The notes under the pieces are model-generated. The model saw only the letters and a program-made list of their open reading frames with translations, made no database searches and had not been told where the DNA came from. A DNA stretch of 64,000 nucleotides from Colletotrichum lupini (taxonomy: Eukaryota > Ascomycota > Sordariomycetes > Glomerellales > Glomerellaceae), in the NCBI RefSeq assembly GCF_023278565.1, contig NC_064673.1:3348001-3412000 (forward strand), read 5' to 3'. A program made the position numbers and the translations under genes. Positions 11,334-23,974 of this stretch are shown here, one piece after another. The stretch's first letter is position 1. The number at the start of each line of letters is the position of its first letter.

Positions 11334-12696
11334 TTTGATAGTCGTTGGTTTTGTGTTTGATGATTTTGGTAAGAAGGGAAAGTTCGGTCTGATGTATTTT
11401 CGCGTCGCTGTAGAGAAGAAAGCTCGGGACGACCCTCGATGGCTGTTCTTGATGTTTCAAGGGCGCGTTTCAAGATCGCCGCACCAAGGTCCGTGGGTCG
11501 CATGCAAGTTCTGAGCTTGTTGCACACCTTAAACGCGAAGAACTCCTGGGGATGTGGGGCCTAATTGATTATTTTCCTCGATTGTTATACCTAAATCAGT
11601 AATTTGCTCTTACTTGCTGCCGATGGTCGTGTAAGTTGATAGGGGCATCTTACATGCGCGGCTACGTTGACAACTTTGTATACATCATCAAGCTGAGGTA
11701 CGAATTAATGTTGGGGAGGAAACACAATCTGGGCATGGTCGCTACAGTAATCAGAAGTTCAAATAAATTACCTGATAGAACTTGTTAAGTTGTCGTCAAG
11801 AAGAAATAAGCGGCCTTTTCCAGAACTGTTTTGCCGCCCGCTTTGTAAGTGGCTGTCAACCGTCATCACCGAGTGGTCTAGAAATGGGACGTGCCGTAGC
11901 TCAGACTCCGTGCATTCTGTCATATTCATTGCAGCGTGGGTACTAACCATCATCTTCCTTTAAATCTACTAAGTTTTTGATAAAGATTTCATTGGAGTTG
12001 TCTGAACAGAAGCAGTCTGTAAAACAGAGAAGCTCATCCGCGTCATCTCAAATCTGGGCCTTGATTTCGACAACATAGTGACTGCCAGTTCTGCTTCTAT
12101 AAGATTGAGTACGTTGCAACTTAATCTTCCCGCACTCGCTATCTGGTGTATAGGCGGGAATGATAATCATATCGCCGGCTTGGGAGATGGACAACATGTT
12201 GAGACTTAGGTACTTAGTCAGAAAAGACATGGAGAAGATAAAAAGTTTGAAGGTTGAGGGAAGTTATGGGTTGGGAGTTCTTACTGTTGAGGTCCACGAG
12301 CCCGGCACATGGTTTCGGGACAGTATTGGTCGGGTTCTTACGCTTGACGGATATGGGTTGATACCTGGTCGACAATCACTTCTTGAGACATCCAGAAAGA
12401 TGATTCCCGAAGTAGCCTTGTAACAACTGCATCGGTTCGACCACTAATACACCACATCTGGATACACGAATCTCCAAGTTGGGTCCGGTTCTGTGGCTTC
12501 ACGGACGGCATGCATACTTCAATATCGTGTGAGGTCAGGTTGATGTATTCATCGATTGTTGCTAACAAACTCTCAGAAGCCACGAGTCGTGGGCAACCAA
12601 CTGAGAGGGTAAACTAGGTAATAAGAATTATTTACGTCGCATCACGCATTATCATCCAACGTTTTCACTTCTCTCCTCCCGTTTCATTATCCAGCT
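11334..12696. other. intergenic region, no supported gene
   Basis: About 1.36 kb upstream of the SET gene and downstream of the LVIVD-like gene. Minus-strand open frames at 12048-12230 and 12338-12583 have protein-like composition but no recognisable motif, and I could not join them into a gene. A decayed gene is possible. Confidence 0.35.
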
Positions 12697-14595
12697 TCAA
12701 GGAGCGGGGGTGGCAGCAGGCAAGCAGGCGCAAGCACTGCTAGCCTGAGCAACCTTATCCTCCTTGGCGCAGTTCTGCACCGCGTGCGCGGGAAGAACGC
12801 TAGCATCCTTGACAGGCTTGCTCAGGAACGACTTGCAGAAAGCCTGCGACTCCTCGAGACGGCCAGGGACGGAAGTGGCGCGGAACGAGCGCAGGCAGTT
12901 GTCGGCGTTGCAGACGGGGGCCTTGGGGCAGTCCTTGCCGGTCAGCTTGACAACGAAGGCGCCGCGCTCGATGGTGTTGATGAAGATGTAGCCCGAGGGG
13001 AAGTAGGCGTACGAGGACCAGGTGCCGACGAAGCCGACGTAGCCGCCGCCCTCGAAGTCGTCGTCCTCGGGGTAGATGTCGAAGTAGGCAGCCTCGCAGA
13101 CGCCGGCGCCGGTGGGGTCGGTGGGGATGGAGGTGCCATCGAGGACGCGGAGGCCGGCGCCGTAGTGGGATTGGTAGATGTAGTTGTCGATGACGTACTG
13201 GTTGTGATCGATGGCCTTGGTGGGGTGCTTGAACTCTGTAATATTGTTAGTCTTCCGTTGTGCGCTGGGGTAGGTTGTTTGTGATACGCACCTCCGGTCT
13301 GCTTGGGGTTCTCAAGGTCTCTGATGTCCCAGATGAAAGTGACGGGGTATCCGTCTCCGCCAGGGCCGTTGCCACGAACCTGTAGGATCAAAGTTTAGCT
13401 TTTGCTGATATTTAGTATGATGCAATTTGACATACCTCATCAAGCTCGTCGTCGAGGACAAGGAACTCCTGGTTGTTCACATCAAGGACCCAACCCTGGT
13501 GAGTGTAGGAAGCACCCTCGTACGAGATGCGGGAGATGATGTTAGTGACGTTGGCCTTGTCGGTAACGTCGTAGATGGTGAGAGTATCCTCGTTGTAGCC
13601 GTAGCAGATGTCACGGCCCTGGTAGCGCTTATCGGGCCCACGGTAGACCAAGCACTGAGCGTCGTGGACGTATCCATCGTCCTTGGCGCAACCCAGAGAG
13701 ACGGGGTTAGAGGGGTCCGTCAGGTCGAAGAAGTTCAGACCGGCGGCGCAAAGAGGGTCGGTACGGGGCGCGGCACCAACGGCGACACCGTAGTTGAGCT
13801 CCTCGTTGATGACAACGTTGTGAGCACGGCCCAGGGGCAGGAGGGCGTTGAAGTGACCGGTCAAGTCAGCCTTGGCGTCAAAGACAACGGGGTTGGCGGG
13901 GTCAATGTTCAAGAGCTTCTTCATGTCGAAGATCTGAATGCCGTGGCCAACGGCCTCGGAGCCAATGACCATGTAGTGCTTGTAGGAGCGAATCTCGCGC
14001 CACTCGGAGGGTGCCGAGTATTGGGGCAAGCGGCCGAGGTAGACGAGCTTGCCGTCCGAGAGGATCTCGGCGAAAGCGGTACCCTCATACTGGCCGATGG
14101 CGACGAACTCACGACCATCGTCGTTGGTCCATCCCCACGAGGAAGAGCCCTCAGCAAGGGGTCCACCGAGGGCAGCGTGGCTGACAAAGGAGTACAAGTC
14201 GGCCTAGAATGTGTTACTCGAACGTCGCGGCAGGAGCCATGTTTCTGGTGGGAACTTACGTTGTGACACCTGAAGGTGTTGTTCCTGTCTCCAACGACAG
14301 CCTCGGCCCAACCGTTTACACAGGGGGTGTAGCCCAGCTCGGGCCAGACCTCACTGTTGTAAGCACCAGCTTCTCTCTGGCGAGCGAACTCGGCCTGGTG
14401 TTCTTCATCAGTCCCAGTTCCTGTCGTGCTCGTTAAGAGTTTTGAGCTTACCTTCTTAGCAGCGATGACTTGTTCGTGGACCTTGCCAGAGTCGTAGAAC
14501 TCAGCCGAGATGGCATCGTTCATCTGGATCTCCTTGGCCATCGCCGAGGCGGCGAGGACGGCAAGGGAGCCGAGGTAGGATGAAGCGCGGACCAT
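12697..14595 (-). CDS. secreted choice-of-anchor B / LVIVD-repeat-like protein
   Basis: Five exons: 14595-14452, 14394-14260, 14203-13436, 13379-13292 and 13235-12697, 557 residues, with four introns of 56-57 bp. The start at 14595 gives a clean signal peptide (MVRASSYLGSLAVLAASAMA); an in-frame ATG at 14616 would only add seven residues before it. The body is made of propeller-like units with phrases such as GIQIFDMKKLL, GLNFFDLTDPSNPVSLG, LTIYDVTDKANVTNI and FIWDIRDLENPKQTG. These are typical of the LVIVD/choice-of-anchor-B family, in which each blade states an event in a DLxDPxxP style. The C-terminus is Cys-rich (CNADNCLRSF, ACACL). The protein is expected outside the cell; its biochemical role is not established for the fungal family. 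Confidence 0.78.
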
Positions 14596-15962
14596 GGTGC
14601 CTGATGTCCAATGCAAATACTCTGAGCGTGCTTTGCGTAATTGAAAGGGAGGATTGGACTGAGATGAGCGAGGGAGGTGGATTGGAGGCTAGATTCCCTT
14701 GGAGATCAAGACGAACTGTTTCGATGAGAGGTGGGCATGGTTCTGGATTTATATCCTGACCCATCAGTATGGACGGACCATAGTAACCAAAGTACCAATC
14801 GTGTCTGCTAGTCATTACTTCCTGTCATGGAAGCTTGATATGCAGTCATGTCGGGATGCCTGCTCGCGCCTGGGACTGCTGTAGTCCATCGATCTGGGCA
14901 TTGTCTCGGCAGTACCAGGGGGACGTGAGTTGGTTCAGCAAATGTTCCTCGTGGAATTGCAACCATGGGAAAGTCGGATGCGACCAAGACATGCCAGGCT
15001 CACTGCACCGCAACATGTACTAGGCCATGTTGCCGGATGCAAGACAGACGGGCGGTGCAAATAACAGCAACGGTTGCCGGCCAGTCACAAACGGCGACAG
15101 GGTAACATCGGACAGTGGGGAGCACTCCGTACAAGTGAGGTACCCAACTATCCACAGACGTAGCAGTGAGCGATAATTAACGAGTAATTCCGGGCGACAG
15201 TTCTGCTCAATTGGCCACCCGTTGGAGTGTTCTTGGAGGCTCTTGGCGGGGATCCCGAAAGGGCAGGTCCCGGGATTAGTATGGCCTTGGCGGACAACGG
15301 TCCGGGGAAGCTTCGCAGTCACGGCGCAGGAATAGCGGGACTTGGAAGTCTACTTCTCCGGGATGGCCTCCTTTTCCTTGGGCCGCTTCATTTTGGTCTC
15401 TCTTGATGTCCTTCGGAGCTGGCAGCGTATACGAGGTACGCAATTACTTGTCTGCGCGATAAATGTCGCAAGTTGTCTCTTGGCCATCCAGAGATAGGAG
15501 TCTTTCCATCCCCACGCGTGTTGTTCTTGCCAGTGGCAGTTCCAACCAAACGGAGGGATTGAGCGCAGTCAAACTCAAGTTGAATATCTACTGTCATGAC
15601 TGACTGTTCTGTTGCGACCAACATTGAGCTTCCACTCCGGATCTACGGATGAGTTGGGGTCTGGGGGCATGCTCAACTGCATGCGACCTATCAAGCCCAT
15701 GACGACAGCTCCCGCGTAGAGCCCCCGGGTGGCCGAGGCGTCCGAAGACTCCCCTCACGAAGCGCAGGACGGCACAAGAATGAAAGCGGTGATGAGGCTC
15801 GCGACAGCAAAAGTTCTTTTGGTGTGCGATGCATCGGTGCCAAGACTGATAGAAGTGGACCAAGTACCTGAATCAAACAGAACGTCAGCACCTATTGGTT
15901 GGATAGAGACATGTTGATAGGCAACTGCCAAGCAAACAAGCGGCCGGTCCGTCTTGTCTCTC
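14596..15962. other. intergenic region, no supported gene
   Basis: About 1.4 kb of normal-composition DNA upstream of the secreted protein gene, leading to the AT-rich island. Short open frames near 15600-15990 show no domain. Confidence 0.45.
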
Positions 15963-15975
15963 AGGCTGCCTTGTC
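15963..15975 (+). repeat. 13-bp direct repeat, left copy
   Basis: AGGCTGCCTTGTC at the left border of the AT-rich core; it recurs exactly at 16829-16841. Such a pair could be a target-site duplication around an 853-bp insertion (15976-16828), an alternative to the inverted-repeat reading of the same island. Confidence 0.6.
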
Positions 15976-15989
15976 CTAAGTACCTTATT

Positions 15990-17035
15990 ATCAAAGAAAG
16001 TTAATTCTTTCTAAGTCATAAGTATAAGAATATAGTTTTAATAAAATAATATAATACTTACTTAGTACTTAAATTAAGATGCTTTTTTAAGCTTATTATA
16101 AGAAAAAGATAATTATATTACTAACTACTTATTATTAAGGTTCGTAATACTATAGTTTTAACTATAATAGCTTTGTTTATAATAAGCGAAAAGTTTAATT
16201 ATAAGTCTTTTAAAAACCTCTCCTTAAGGATTATAAGAGTTTCTAAGTTAAGTTAAAATGCTTATTAAGATATTAATAACTAAACTAACTTTATAATAAC
16301 GGCTTTAATAAAGAAATTAAAAAATAAACTAAAAAATAATATTAAAATCCTTATTAACGTTAAGTACGATTTACGAAAAGTAGTAACGTAGCTATAGAGT
16401 ATTAATAATATATTTTATACTAAGAAAACTATTATTAATATTAACGAGATAAATAGGGCCGTATTAATATAGTACCTCGGCTTCTTTTTATAGCTCGAGG
16501 ACTATAGCTTTAAATAGTATTAAAAGTTTATTAAAAAGCTCTTTTAAGTACTTTAGTATATTTATTATTATTTTTATAATAATAAGACTCTTAGTACTTA
16601 TATATAAGCGTAAGTTACTTATTTTTAAATAATAATATTAGTTTATTAATAAGCTATCGAAACTACGATTCTAGCGATCCCTTAATAAGGGAGAGGGTAG
16701 AATAAAAGAAAGGATAGGTAACTTATAAAAAGGGTTAAGGTTAAATAGTGCGGAATTCGAGGGCAGGGTAGCGTCTATATATACTACGGCAATCCTTTAG
16801 TAATATAAAACGATAGAGTTAAATAGTGAGGCTGCCTTGTCTAGTAAAGAAGTTAGATACGATAGAAGGCCAGAGCTAGCCGTCGACGGCCTTACTTTTC
16901 CTAACATGGGGCGCGATGGTTTCCCTGTCGTAGAACGGCTTTCGAGACAAAATGTTTAGGTCACAGCGCGTGGGAGATTACCAGGAAGCGCGCAAAAGTT
17001 TTAGTCAGAGGTAAGCCGTATTAACTTTCTTTGAT
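15990..17035. repeat. AT-rich RIP-like repeat island bounded by 16-bp inverted repeats
   Basis: The core (about 15980-16820) is extremely AT-rich, full of TAATA words and nearly lacks CA and TG, the appearance of a RIP-mutated repeat. A perfect 16-bp word ATCAAAGAAAGTTAAT at 15990-16005 recurs inverted at 17020-17035, so the whole stretch has terminal-inverted-repeat geometry (1046 bp). No target duplication is visible outside these ends. A separate 13-bp direct repeat overlaps the left side of the island. Too decayed to classify. Confidence 0.55.
16829..16841 (+). repeat. 13-bp direct repeat, right copy
   Basis: Exact second copy of AGGCTGCCTTGTC, placed where base composition returns to normal. 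Confidence 0.6.
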
Positions 17036-19609
17036 CGTCGACTGCCGTCTACGGATAGAAGGTCGGTGGGAATAAGCGACGACACCCGAACTCTATCTAA
17101 AAGTTAAAAGAGTTTATTTCCCCTTCAGGTACCTTCTGGCGCCTGCATCTGCAAAGTCAACAGGGATCGTATCAAGCCCCAGTGTGAATGGTTCCCCAAA
17201 TCTCCACCTCCAAATTGGCTTCCATCGGCTCTTTTGCCTCACCTCCATCCATAATTGCCATTTTCTTACTCGGACTCGGGTCAGCAATGCAATGTTTACC
17301 CGTTTGATAGCTGCATGGAATGACGGGCTGGGAACGAGGCTAGGGAGCGTTGGGTTGAATCGACAGAGCCTGAATAAGAATGACTGAATCGACAGCTGAA
17401 GCGCACAGGCGAGGAAGACTTTACCCACTGGTCTGACTAAGAATACCTACGAGACAGTCAAACAAGCTGTCAGAACTGTCAGCATATGATCGTTACGCAT
17501 TTGAGTCTTGACTATTTCCCATGTAGTTAACCATTGGTGCTGCTAGATTGCCACTGCCCCGATTGCTTCCCTTGAGCTGCTTCCCTGCGATTAAAAGAGG
17601 GCAACTTCTCGCTCGCTCGATTCGTAATGACTGACCCGACATCCTCACTATCTCCCCCGCTTTAACTGTCCAAGCCTCGCTAGACTTGAAATGGCAGGAG
17701 ACCAGAACCATTACTTTGGACCAACATCACCAAGCCTACAGCCGATTCGATGTCTCCACCTCCACAAGTCATCCAACATCCATGATTCTCGTTTTGTTTT
17801 CGAAGGCACTTTCGTATTCACAATCATACCCTATCAGCCAAGACTTCAGTCTCCAATTGTTGCGTTGGTCCATCCGGGTTCCTTTCTCTCGGGTCTGCTG
17901 TTGGAGTCCTCTTGAGCCAGCTACCTAACAATGAGGGAATGCAACCTCCCGAAATTGACGTTAGTGCTCGTTGTCTTCACGACAGTCAAGCGTGCCGAGG
18001 TGGGCAGAATACCTGATCAAAGCCAAGAGTCTAGCAGCTCTCCAAAACAGCAATTCTCCCGCCGGCCCACGCGTTGACCAGACGAAGAAAGCTGGTCGAT
18101 GACGATAGATGAGAACGGCAAGACGTGATCAGTCTAACGTTTCCCAGAACTTTCTGTGCGCAAAATGTTGTCTTCAAATCCAAAAGATTCTAAAGAATTC
18201 ACTCTTCTTACAGGACTCGGGCTTACTCGACCGGTTTGCGTACTCGTGCTTGTGCATGGTAAATATCAGCGAGTGGCATTTGACATAGTCCACATTGGAG
18301 TCTTCCCGACTTGAGCCGCTCAGGAACTGTTGTACTCTGTACTCTGTAGGTAGCTTCCTCTCCTGATCTGCAACTCGCAATGATTCGCACTAGATGCCTG
18401 TTCGTTCTGTTGCATCCATGCACATGTGCATCTCGCGTGGCTGCACATGGTCAGTCTACGGACGCATGGGTATGCGGGACGGGAACAGCATGAACGTCGC
18501 CTCATTCCGCGCGGCTTCCGTCGCTTCAGCTCCATTCTCCCCATCGGGCTGATGTAACAGCAGCATTCTGCCTAGACCATCGTTCTTAGACTTAGAAGCA
18601 GAGGGTGGACTCATGGGCCCAAAGAACGGATGATCGATCGGCATGGATGCGATTCGGTCCCTTGGCAGGGGCTGATCTGGGAGCTTTGAACGCAGATTTG
18701 ACCGCCTGCCATTAGGTGCTCGAGATGTACGGCCCGGGCTTTGATTCAAACAGATGGAATAGAGGAATTGTGAGAAAACCAATGTTGGTTGTTAATTATT
18801 GCCGGGTTTGCTGTTTTTGAAGCCATTTGTTGGTACTTGCGACATAGACCCTTGCGATCCAGTAGATGTTGGTATTGTGATGCTCACACGTCCCTTCAAT
18901 TCAACCAACGACTCCCTGTGTACCTACCGTGAATGAACTGCAACGAAAATCAACGTCATCGCAAGGGCTAACTCCGGAGCTGAATTTGTACTGAATACTG
19001 GGAGGCGCAGAAATGGTTGCTTGCATACTTGTGCCGTGCCAGGAAGTTGAGAGAAAGTGCCTTAGTTCTGATGGAGCTATCACATCACTACAAACACAAT
19101 ACGATCTCGTATTCGAAGGTTGAATGCTTGTCATTACTTCTTGAACTTATGCTTGAGGTCACACTCATAGATGTCCTGACTCCCGAGCGTTATCATTCCA
19201 TGATTGCTTGCTCGATACGAGATTCAGTACGGCGGCTGAGATTCGAGGGAGCGAAGAAAATGGAAACTTCTGAATTTAAAGTGCCAAAACCGGTTGATGC
19301 GACCAATTGAGCTCTTTGTCTCTATGCGTCATTGAATGATCGTGAGCACCGACCTCGCCGCGGCGTCCTTGCAAACAATTTCTGAATGACACTGACAGCA
19401 GAGTGGTCTGGTGACTCTGGTCCCATTTTTCTTTGTATGATCTTTTCGTGCTACCACTGATCCAGCCATCTAGATGGGCAGAGGAAAGACTCATAAACAA
19501 GACTGACGACCCATTGGAATCAGTCTTAGTTTCATGCTTCATCGAGAACACGCTCTCTTCCATATTCTAATCCCTCGAATCGGTACACCCTTTTGGATGT
19601 AATAACACA
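17036..19609. other. gene-poor region, no supported gene
   Basis: About 2.6 kb of near-normal base composition. Open frames at 17686-17928 (+), 18456-18782 (-) and 19017-19310 (+) have no recognisable domain and no convincing splice partners. No RNA gene was recognised. Confidence 0.4.
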
Positions 19610-20346
19610 ATGTACGGCTCTACTCTCCCCCTGATCATTTGCGCCATGGCCGTAGGCCTAGCCATAGCCCACGCAGTCCCAATTGATACGACCATTGATC
19701 CGAGATCTCTTGATGAGCAAGGCAGAGAGAAACAGCCCTGGGCAGCCCACGAAGTCCAATGTCACAACGAAGCCGACTTCCCTGGCCACGCCGATATCAA
19801 CCCCAGCATGCAATGGGAAGCTTCATTGGATTTCTGCGCCAGCGACCAGGGCAAGCGCATCTTCACGACGTACCATGACCCAGCGGAAAACCATTACCCG
19901 ATTGTTTTCAGGTCACGCTACAGGTGGAAGGATAGCTGGAAAATCAACTACGACTTTTACGTTCAGTGGGTGGCTGGCTGCAGGACCGCGTTCGGTGCGC
20001 AGAGGGTCGATGATCCTTTGCTTAGCAAAGACGGAAAGCCGTCCTGTGCATCCATCATGAATGACAATTTCAAGAAGTGTAAGTCAACTCAGGCTAGACG
20101 CTATTGGATTTCAACCGTCTTAAGCAAACGAGCAAAGTCGAAATCAATCGCTACAATATCTGGCACTGAGCTAATCTTGCGCAATGTTCAGGCAACAACG
20201 GCGGTGTTGGCGGTGCAACCCAAGTCGGCTGTCTTCTCTACACTTTTAACGGTGGGAAAGGCGATAATCTACTCACGGTGGCCGAACTTGAACAACGCAA
20301 GATCTATGACAACAAGTACAGCATTACGAGGGGACCAGAACCCTGA
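19610..20346 (+). CDS. small secreted cysteine-containing protein, candidate effector
   Basis: Two exons, 19610-20078 and 20192-20346 (113-bp intron, GTAAGT donor, CAG acceptor), 207 residues. A signal peptide is clear (MYGSTLPLIICAMAVGLAIAHA). The mature part has six cysteines, in EVQCHNEADF, DFCASDQ, AGCRTAF, PSCASIM, KKCNNGG and VGCLLYT, consistent with three disulphides, and is rich in Trp and Tyr in the middle (YRWKDSWKINYDFYVQWV). The splice choice is supported because it supplies the last two cysteines and a good C-terminus. I do not recognise the family. Size, secretion signal and Cys pattern match fungal small secreted proteins, some of which are virulence effectors. It sits in a gene-poor stretch between a repeat island and the catabolic cluster. 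Confidence 0.68.
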
Positions 20347-21461
20347 GTCAGACGTAGATTTTCTCATCACCTGAAGACTTGGCACGGTTTGCGCTGGAGA
20401 GGGAACAGTTAGGACAGGTGTCGTGGTCGTTGAATGATATGGCGCTACTTACAGGCTCTGTGCTACAGACGTGGTGTCCATAAAAGCTGGATCCCAGGCA
20501 GCTATGTTGAGGCTCTTCATCAATTGCATAGCTTTTATGTTTCAATTCACTTCTGTGGTTTGTTACATTTTCTTCCTCCCCAAGAGGATGCATCTTCACG
20601 TCAGGTAGAAATCCACCGCCTTTGGAACAAATCTGAGGCGTGCGTTGCATTTCGCTCAATTTAAGAGTTTCACTCATCTATTATTACTGCGTCCTTTTCT
20701 AAACGTGCCCCTGGGCCACAGAAGTTCCGAGTATGAGTCTCGATCAGCGACTTTGAAACCGGCTTTTTGGATCAGGTAATCTTGACCTGTTGATGGGATT
20801 AGACTAGACATTGCTCGATTTTCCGTTCTTGCGACACGCTTTGAGTTTACTCAATTGAGCTCATTATAGCTGATCACAGTTGTTGAGGAATTTACGTAAT
20901 ATCTCAATTGTGGCTTAAAGTCCTGAAGTTATAGAAATTGCGTCGTTGTGAAGAACCAAGACCAAATGCGATTGGTAGCCTGCAGCGTATGACTTCGGAA
21001 CCGTTCCGTGGCAGCTCGATAGGTGAGTGAAACCACTGGAGTAAGTATTGTGGTGTGCAACAGTGTAAAGTAACTGTGAGCCCCTCAGCCCAAACTCGCT
21101 GTCCAATTCATACACGCCTATTCAATTATTCTAATTGAAAAACAAAATTTCCTAAGTCTCTAAAGTCTCTGAAGTCGCGCACAACAGACGGAGGATATCA
21201 CTGAGTAATTGCTGCAATATTGGTGGCTCATCAAACCCCACGAAGCAAGGCGGGTGCGGATAGCACATGCGGGGAAATGTGCCGGAGGCCGGATCCCAGT
21301 CGGTATTCGGGGGTAGCACACTTCGTACTTAACCCCCACTCTTCCCCAGCCTGTCGAGTCGCGGTGCAGCGCAACTTCTTTGAACTCTAACGGTGGCCAA
21401 CCTCCTGGCCAGATATTCTGTCGTTTCTGCGACTCGTCTCGCACTCCACAAACTCTTCAAG
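20347..21461. other. intergenic region upstream of the cluster regulator
   Basis: About 1.1 kb without a supported gene. It contains a GTTCCGAG word at 20724-20731 and an inverted pair CGGAAC-C-GTTCCG at 20996-21008, both matching the word repeated upstream of the catabolic genes. Confidence 0.5.
20996..21008. promoter_or_regulatory. putative CGG-type regulator site upstream of the Zn2Cys6 gene
   Basis: CGGAAC and its inverse GTTCCG are separated by one base, giving CGG and CCG triplets seven bases apart. Zn2Cys6 dimers classically bind paired CGG triplets. It lies about 454 bp before the regulator start, so autoregulation is possible. A second related word, GTTCCGAG, lies at 20724-20731. 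Confidence 0.4.
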
Positions 21462-23974
21462 ATGACAGTAGAAGACGAGGACTTTGACCTGTCAGGTAAT
21501 GAAGAAGCGCAGTCTCCCACGGCAACATCGGGGGCGCGCAGGAGGTCGGTGGCTGGCTCGACACATCCCACGAGGTCTAAGCGTGCCAAATATGCAGCCG
21601 CTGCTTGGTGAGTGAAACCAAGTCTCGGGATTTCATAAGTGGAAGCTCACCATGAAATAGCACCGAGTGCAAGAAACGGAAACTCAAGTGCATCAGATTA
21701 GAAAATGAGGAAGAATGCCAGAGATGCATGTCAGGCGGCGTTTCATGCACCTTCGGCCCAGCTCCTTCGCAAGATGGCGCGACTGGTGTCAGGGAAAGGG
21801 TCAGAAGTAGGAGAAAGTCGAGGCAAAATAGGTCAGTACGCCCTCTTGTTCAAGTATGCTTGAAATGCCTTGTTTTAAGTGCTGATTCGCACCCAACAGC
21901 CAGCCAAGTACTGATCTCCGGAGCGAGCTCTCCATGCTCAGAGAGCAGGTGGCTACCCTCGCAAATACCGTAGGAAAGCTGGCCTCGGACAAGAGCCGTC
22001 AGGGAATGTCAGCTTCCCCAGGATCCCAGCAACAAATGTCTCTTCACGACAACTCTTCTGTACAGGGAGAACAAGAACCGAAGCAACCACAATTTGTGGG
22101 ACCCACCAGATCAGCGTTTAGTCTCAAGGTTGCCGAAACGTCATTAACGAGGATGGGGATCTCAGCCCAGGATCCGGTCACGGCAGCGGTCAGCGAGTCT
22201 CTTGCACCGACCCGATACCCGACCCCCGAACAATCTGAACCCCCGCGGTGGGCACCTGGAACAGATATCCTTCTCACTATGCCACTTGAGGAATTCGTGA
22301 GACTTCTTGAAGTTTTTGAGGAAGAGGTTGAGATAGTCTACCCCTTTATCGACACGCGTGAGATGATTTCGAAAGCAGCAGATATTCGTGCGTACGTGGA
22401 AGCAAATACAGATTGCATGGCACCTGGCACCATGACAGGCGGGAGTGTAGACATCAAAGATGTCATACTCGCAAAAGTAGCTATAGCCATAAGCATGGTG
22501 GTCGAGGCGCATGGCAAGAACTTATCAAGCAGCAAGCTGGTTGAACCTGTCAAACATCTGATCTACCAGCTTACGCTCGATGCGGAGGCTGACCTCAAAG
22601 TCATTCAAATAATGGCTATGATTGTAAGTCCGACAGACCCGTGATTTTGGTAGTCGAAGCGGCTGACACTATGAAAGAGTATCTACTACTTCTTCTCAGA
22701 CGAGGAGTTACTCGCATGGAGAAACATTGGCATCGCAGCGCGAGCATCTCTGGAGATGGGCTTACATCAGAATCTGAGTCTCACAGACAATTTTCCAGAC
22801 CCAAAGACGCGGAGTCTAGCAGTGCGGGTGTTCTGGTGCGTTTATGTATTGGATCGTCGCTGGAGTTTCGGAACCAGTCTATCATTTGCCCTGTTTGACC
22901 GAGATATCGATCCAAACTTGCCTGAGCCAGTGAGTAACCCTACAATCTCGTAAGAAGCTACTTCGCTAACCTGAGTTCCAGTCTGAAGATTTCCAGTACC
23001 TTCGTTGTTTGATAGGTTACGGGTGTTTATGCTCCAAGGTATGGGACGCTCTGCCTCCATTCAGCGCACCATCTCAGTCTATTCCAAAAGACACGGTTGC
23101 GTTCCTTGACTTTACAGCGCAAACTTGGCTCAACTCAATACCCCCTGATCTTCAACTACGACATCCGCAACATGGCAGTATACCGACAGCTCAGCCCCGA
23201 TCCATCCGCCGGCTACGAGCCCTCTTGTACCTGCGGGGAAATCACATAAGAACTCTGATACACCGACATCATGTCATCAGCTCTGCAAGCATCGAAGCTG
23301 ATGTCGAGAAGGCACGTCTTGTCGTGGATATTGCTATCGATAGTATATCCGTCTTGGTTCATCTGAGCGAAACGAGCGATATCTACGAACGGCAGCAGAG
23401 TGCGTTCAACTATTTCCTGTTGAGTTCTCTGGCGGTCATCTTTCTTGCCGTCTGTCATGGCACCAGAATATTTGCCGAACCATGCAGAGACAGCTTCCTC
23501 GCCGCGGTGGAGCTCGTCAAGTGTTTCTCTCGCCAGGGAACAGCCAGTCGCAGACTTTGGAAGAGCATACGGGGTCTCTTGCCCCTAGCTCATCGCATCG
23601 GGCTCCGCGGTGATGAAATCGCTGGTGGCCGACGTGCTGATGCAGGCGCGCAACAATCTTTGAACATCATCTCCAGTTCTTCTCACCCCATGGACACTGT
23701 GATTGAGGAAGAAAATCCCACGTCGGCTGTTGGTTTGGACTCGGAGTTTGCCCCGATGCCATCGGTACAACCCACGGGTATGAGTGCAGAGTTCGGTGCT
23801 GGAGCTCCAGATGCATTTGCTCTCAGCAACGACTTGATGTTCCTCTTCGACGCGTTTGGGCAGACGGAGGATATATGGGCAAATGGGATGCAGGACTGCG
23901 TGGGTGGCAACGAGCAGCAGCAACCATTGTCTGGAGAGGAGGAGATTTCACGTCACTTTTGGGGTTTGATTTAG
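21462..23974 (+). CDS. Zn(2)-Cys(6) fungal transcription factor with fungal_trans domain
   Basis: Five exons: 21462-21607, 21661-21831, 21900-22623, 22678-22929 and 22982-23974, 761 residues. The zinc cluster (about residues 49-78) reads C-x2-C-x6-C-x8-C-x2-C-x6-C (CTECKKRKLKC to GGVSC), with its first cysteine codon split by intron 1. A short heptad-like segment follows (SELSMLREQVATLANTVGKL), suitable for dimerisation. The middle-homology region shows the expected YYFFSDEELLAWRNIGIAAR, ASLEMGLHQN and RVFWCVYVLDRRWSFGTSL. The start at 21462 is preferred over an in-frame ATG at 21393 because the shorter N-terminus is acidic and typical. The gene converges on the CYP504-type P450, 400 bp away, and has a CGG-type inverted site upstream, so it is the best candidate for the cluster's regulator. 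That link is inferred. Confidence 0.88.

Noticed and set aside
13427..14266. Long plus-strand open frame opposite the choice-of-anchor-B gene.
   Set aside because: Shadow of the real gene; runs through its introns and has no family match.
15990..17035. Classification of the island as a mariner-type element.
   Set aside because: Inverted ends exist, but no TA duplication and no transposase remnant could be read.
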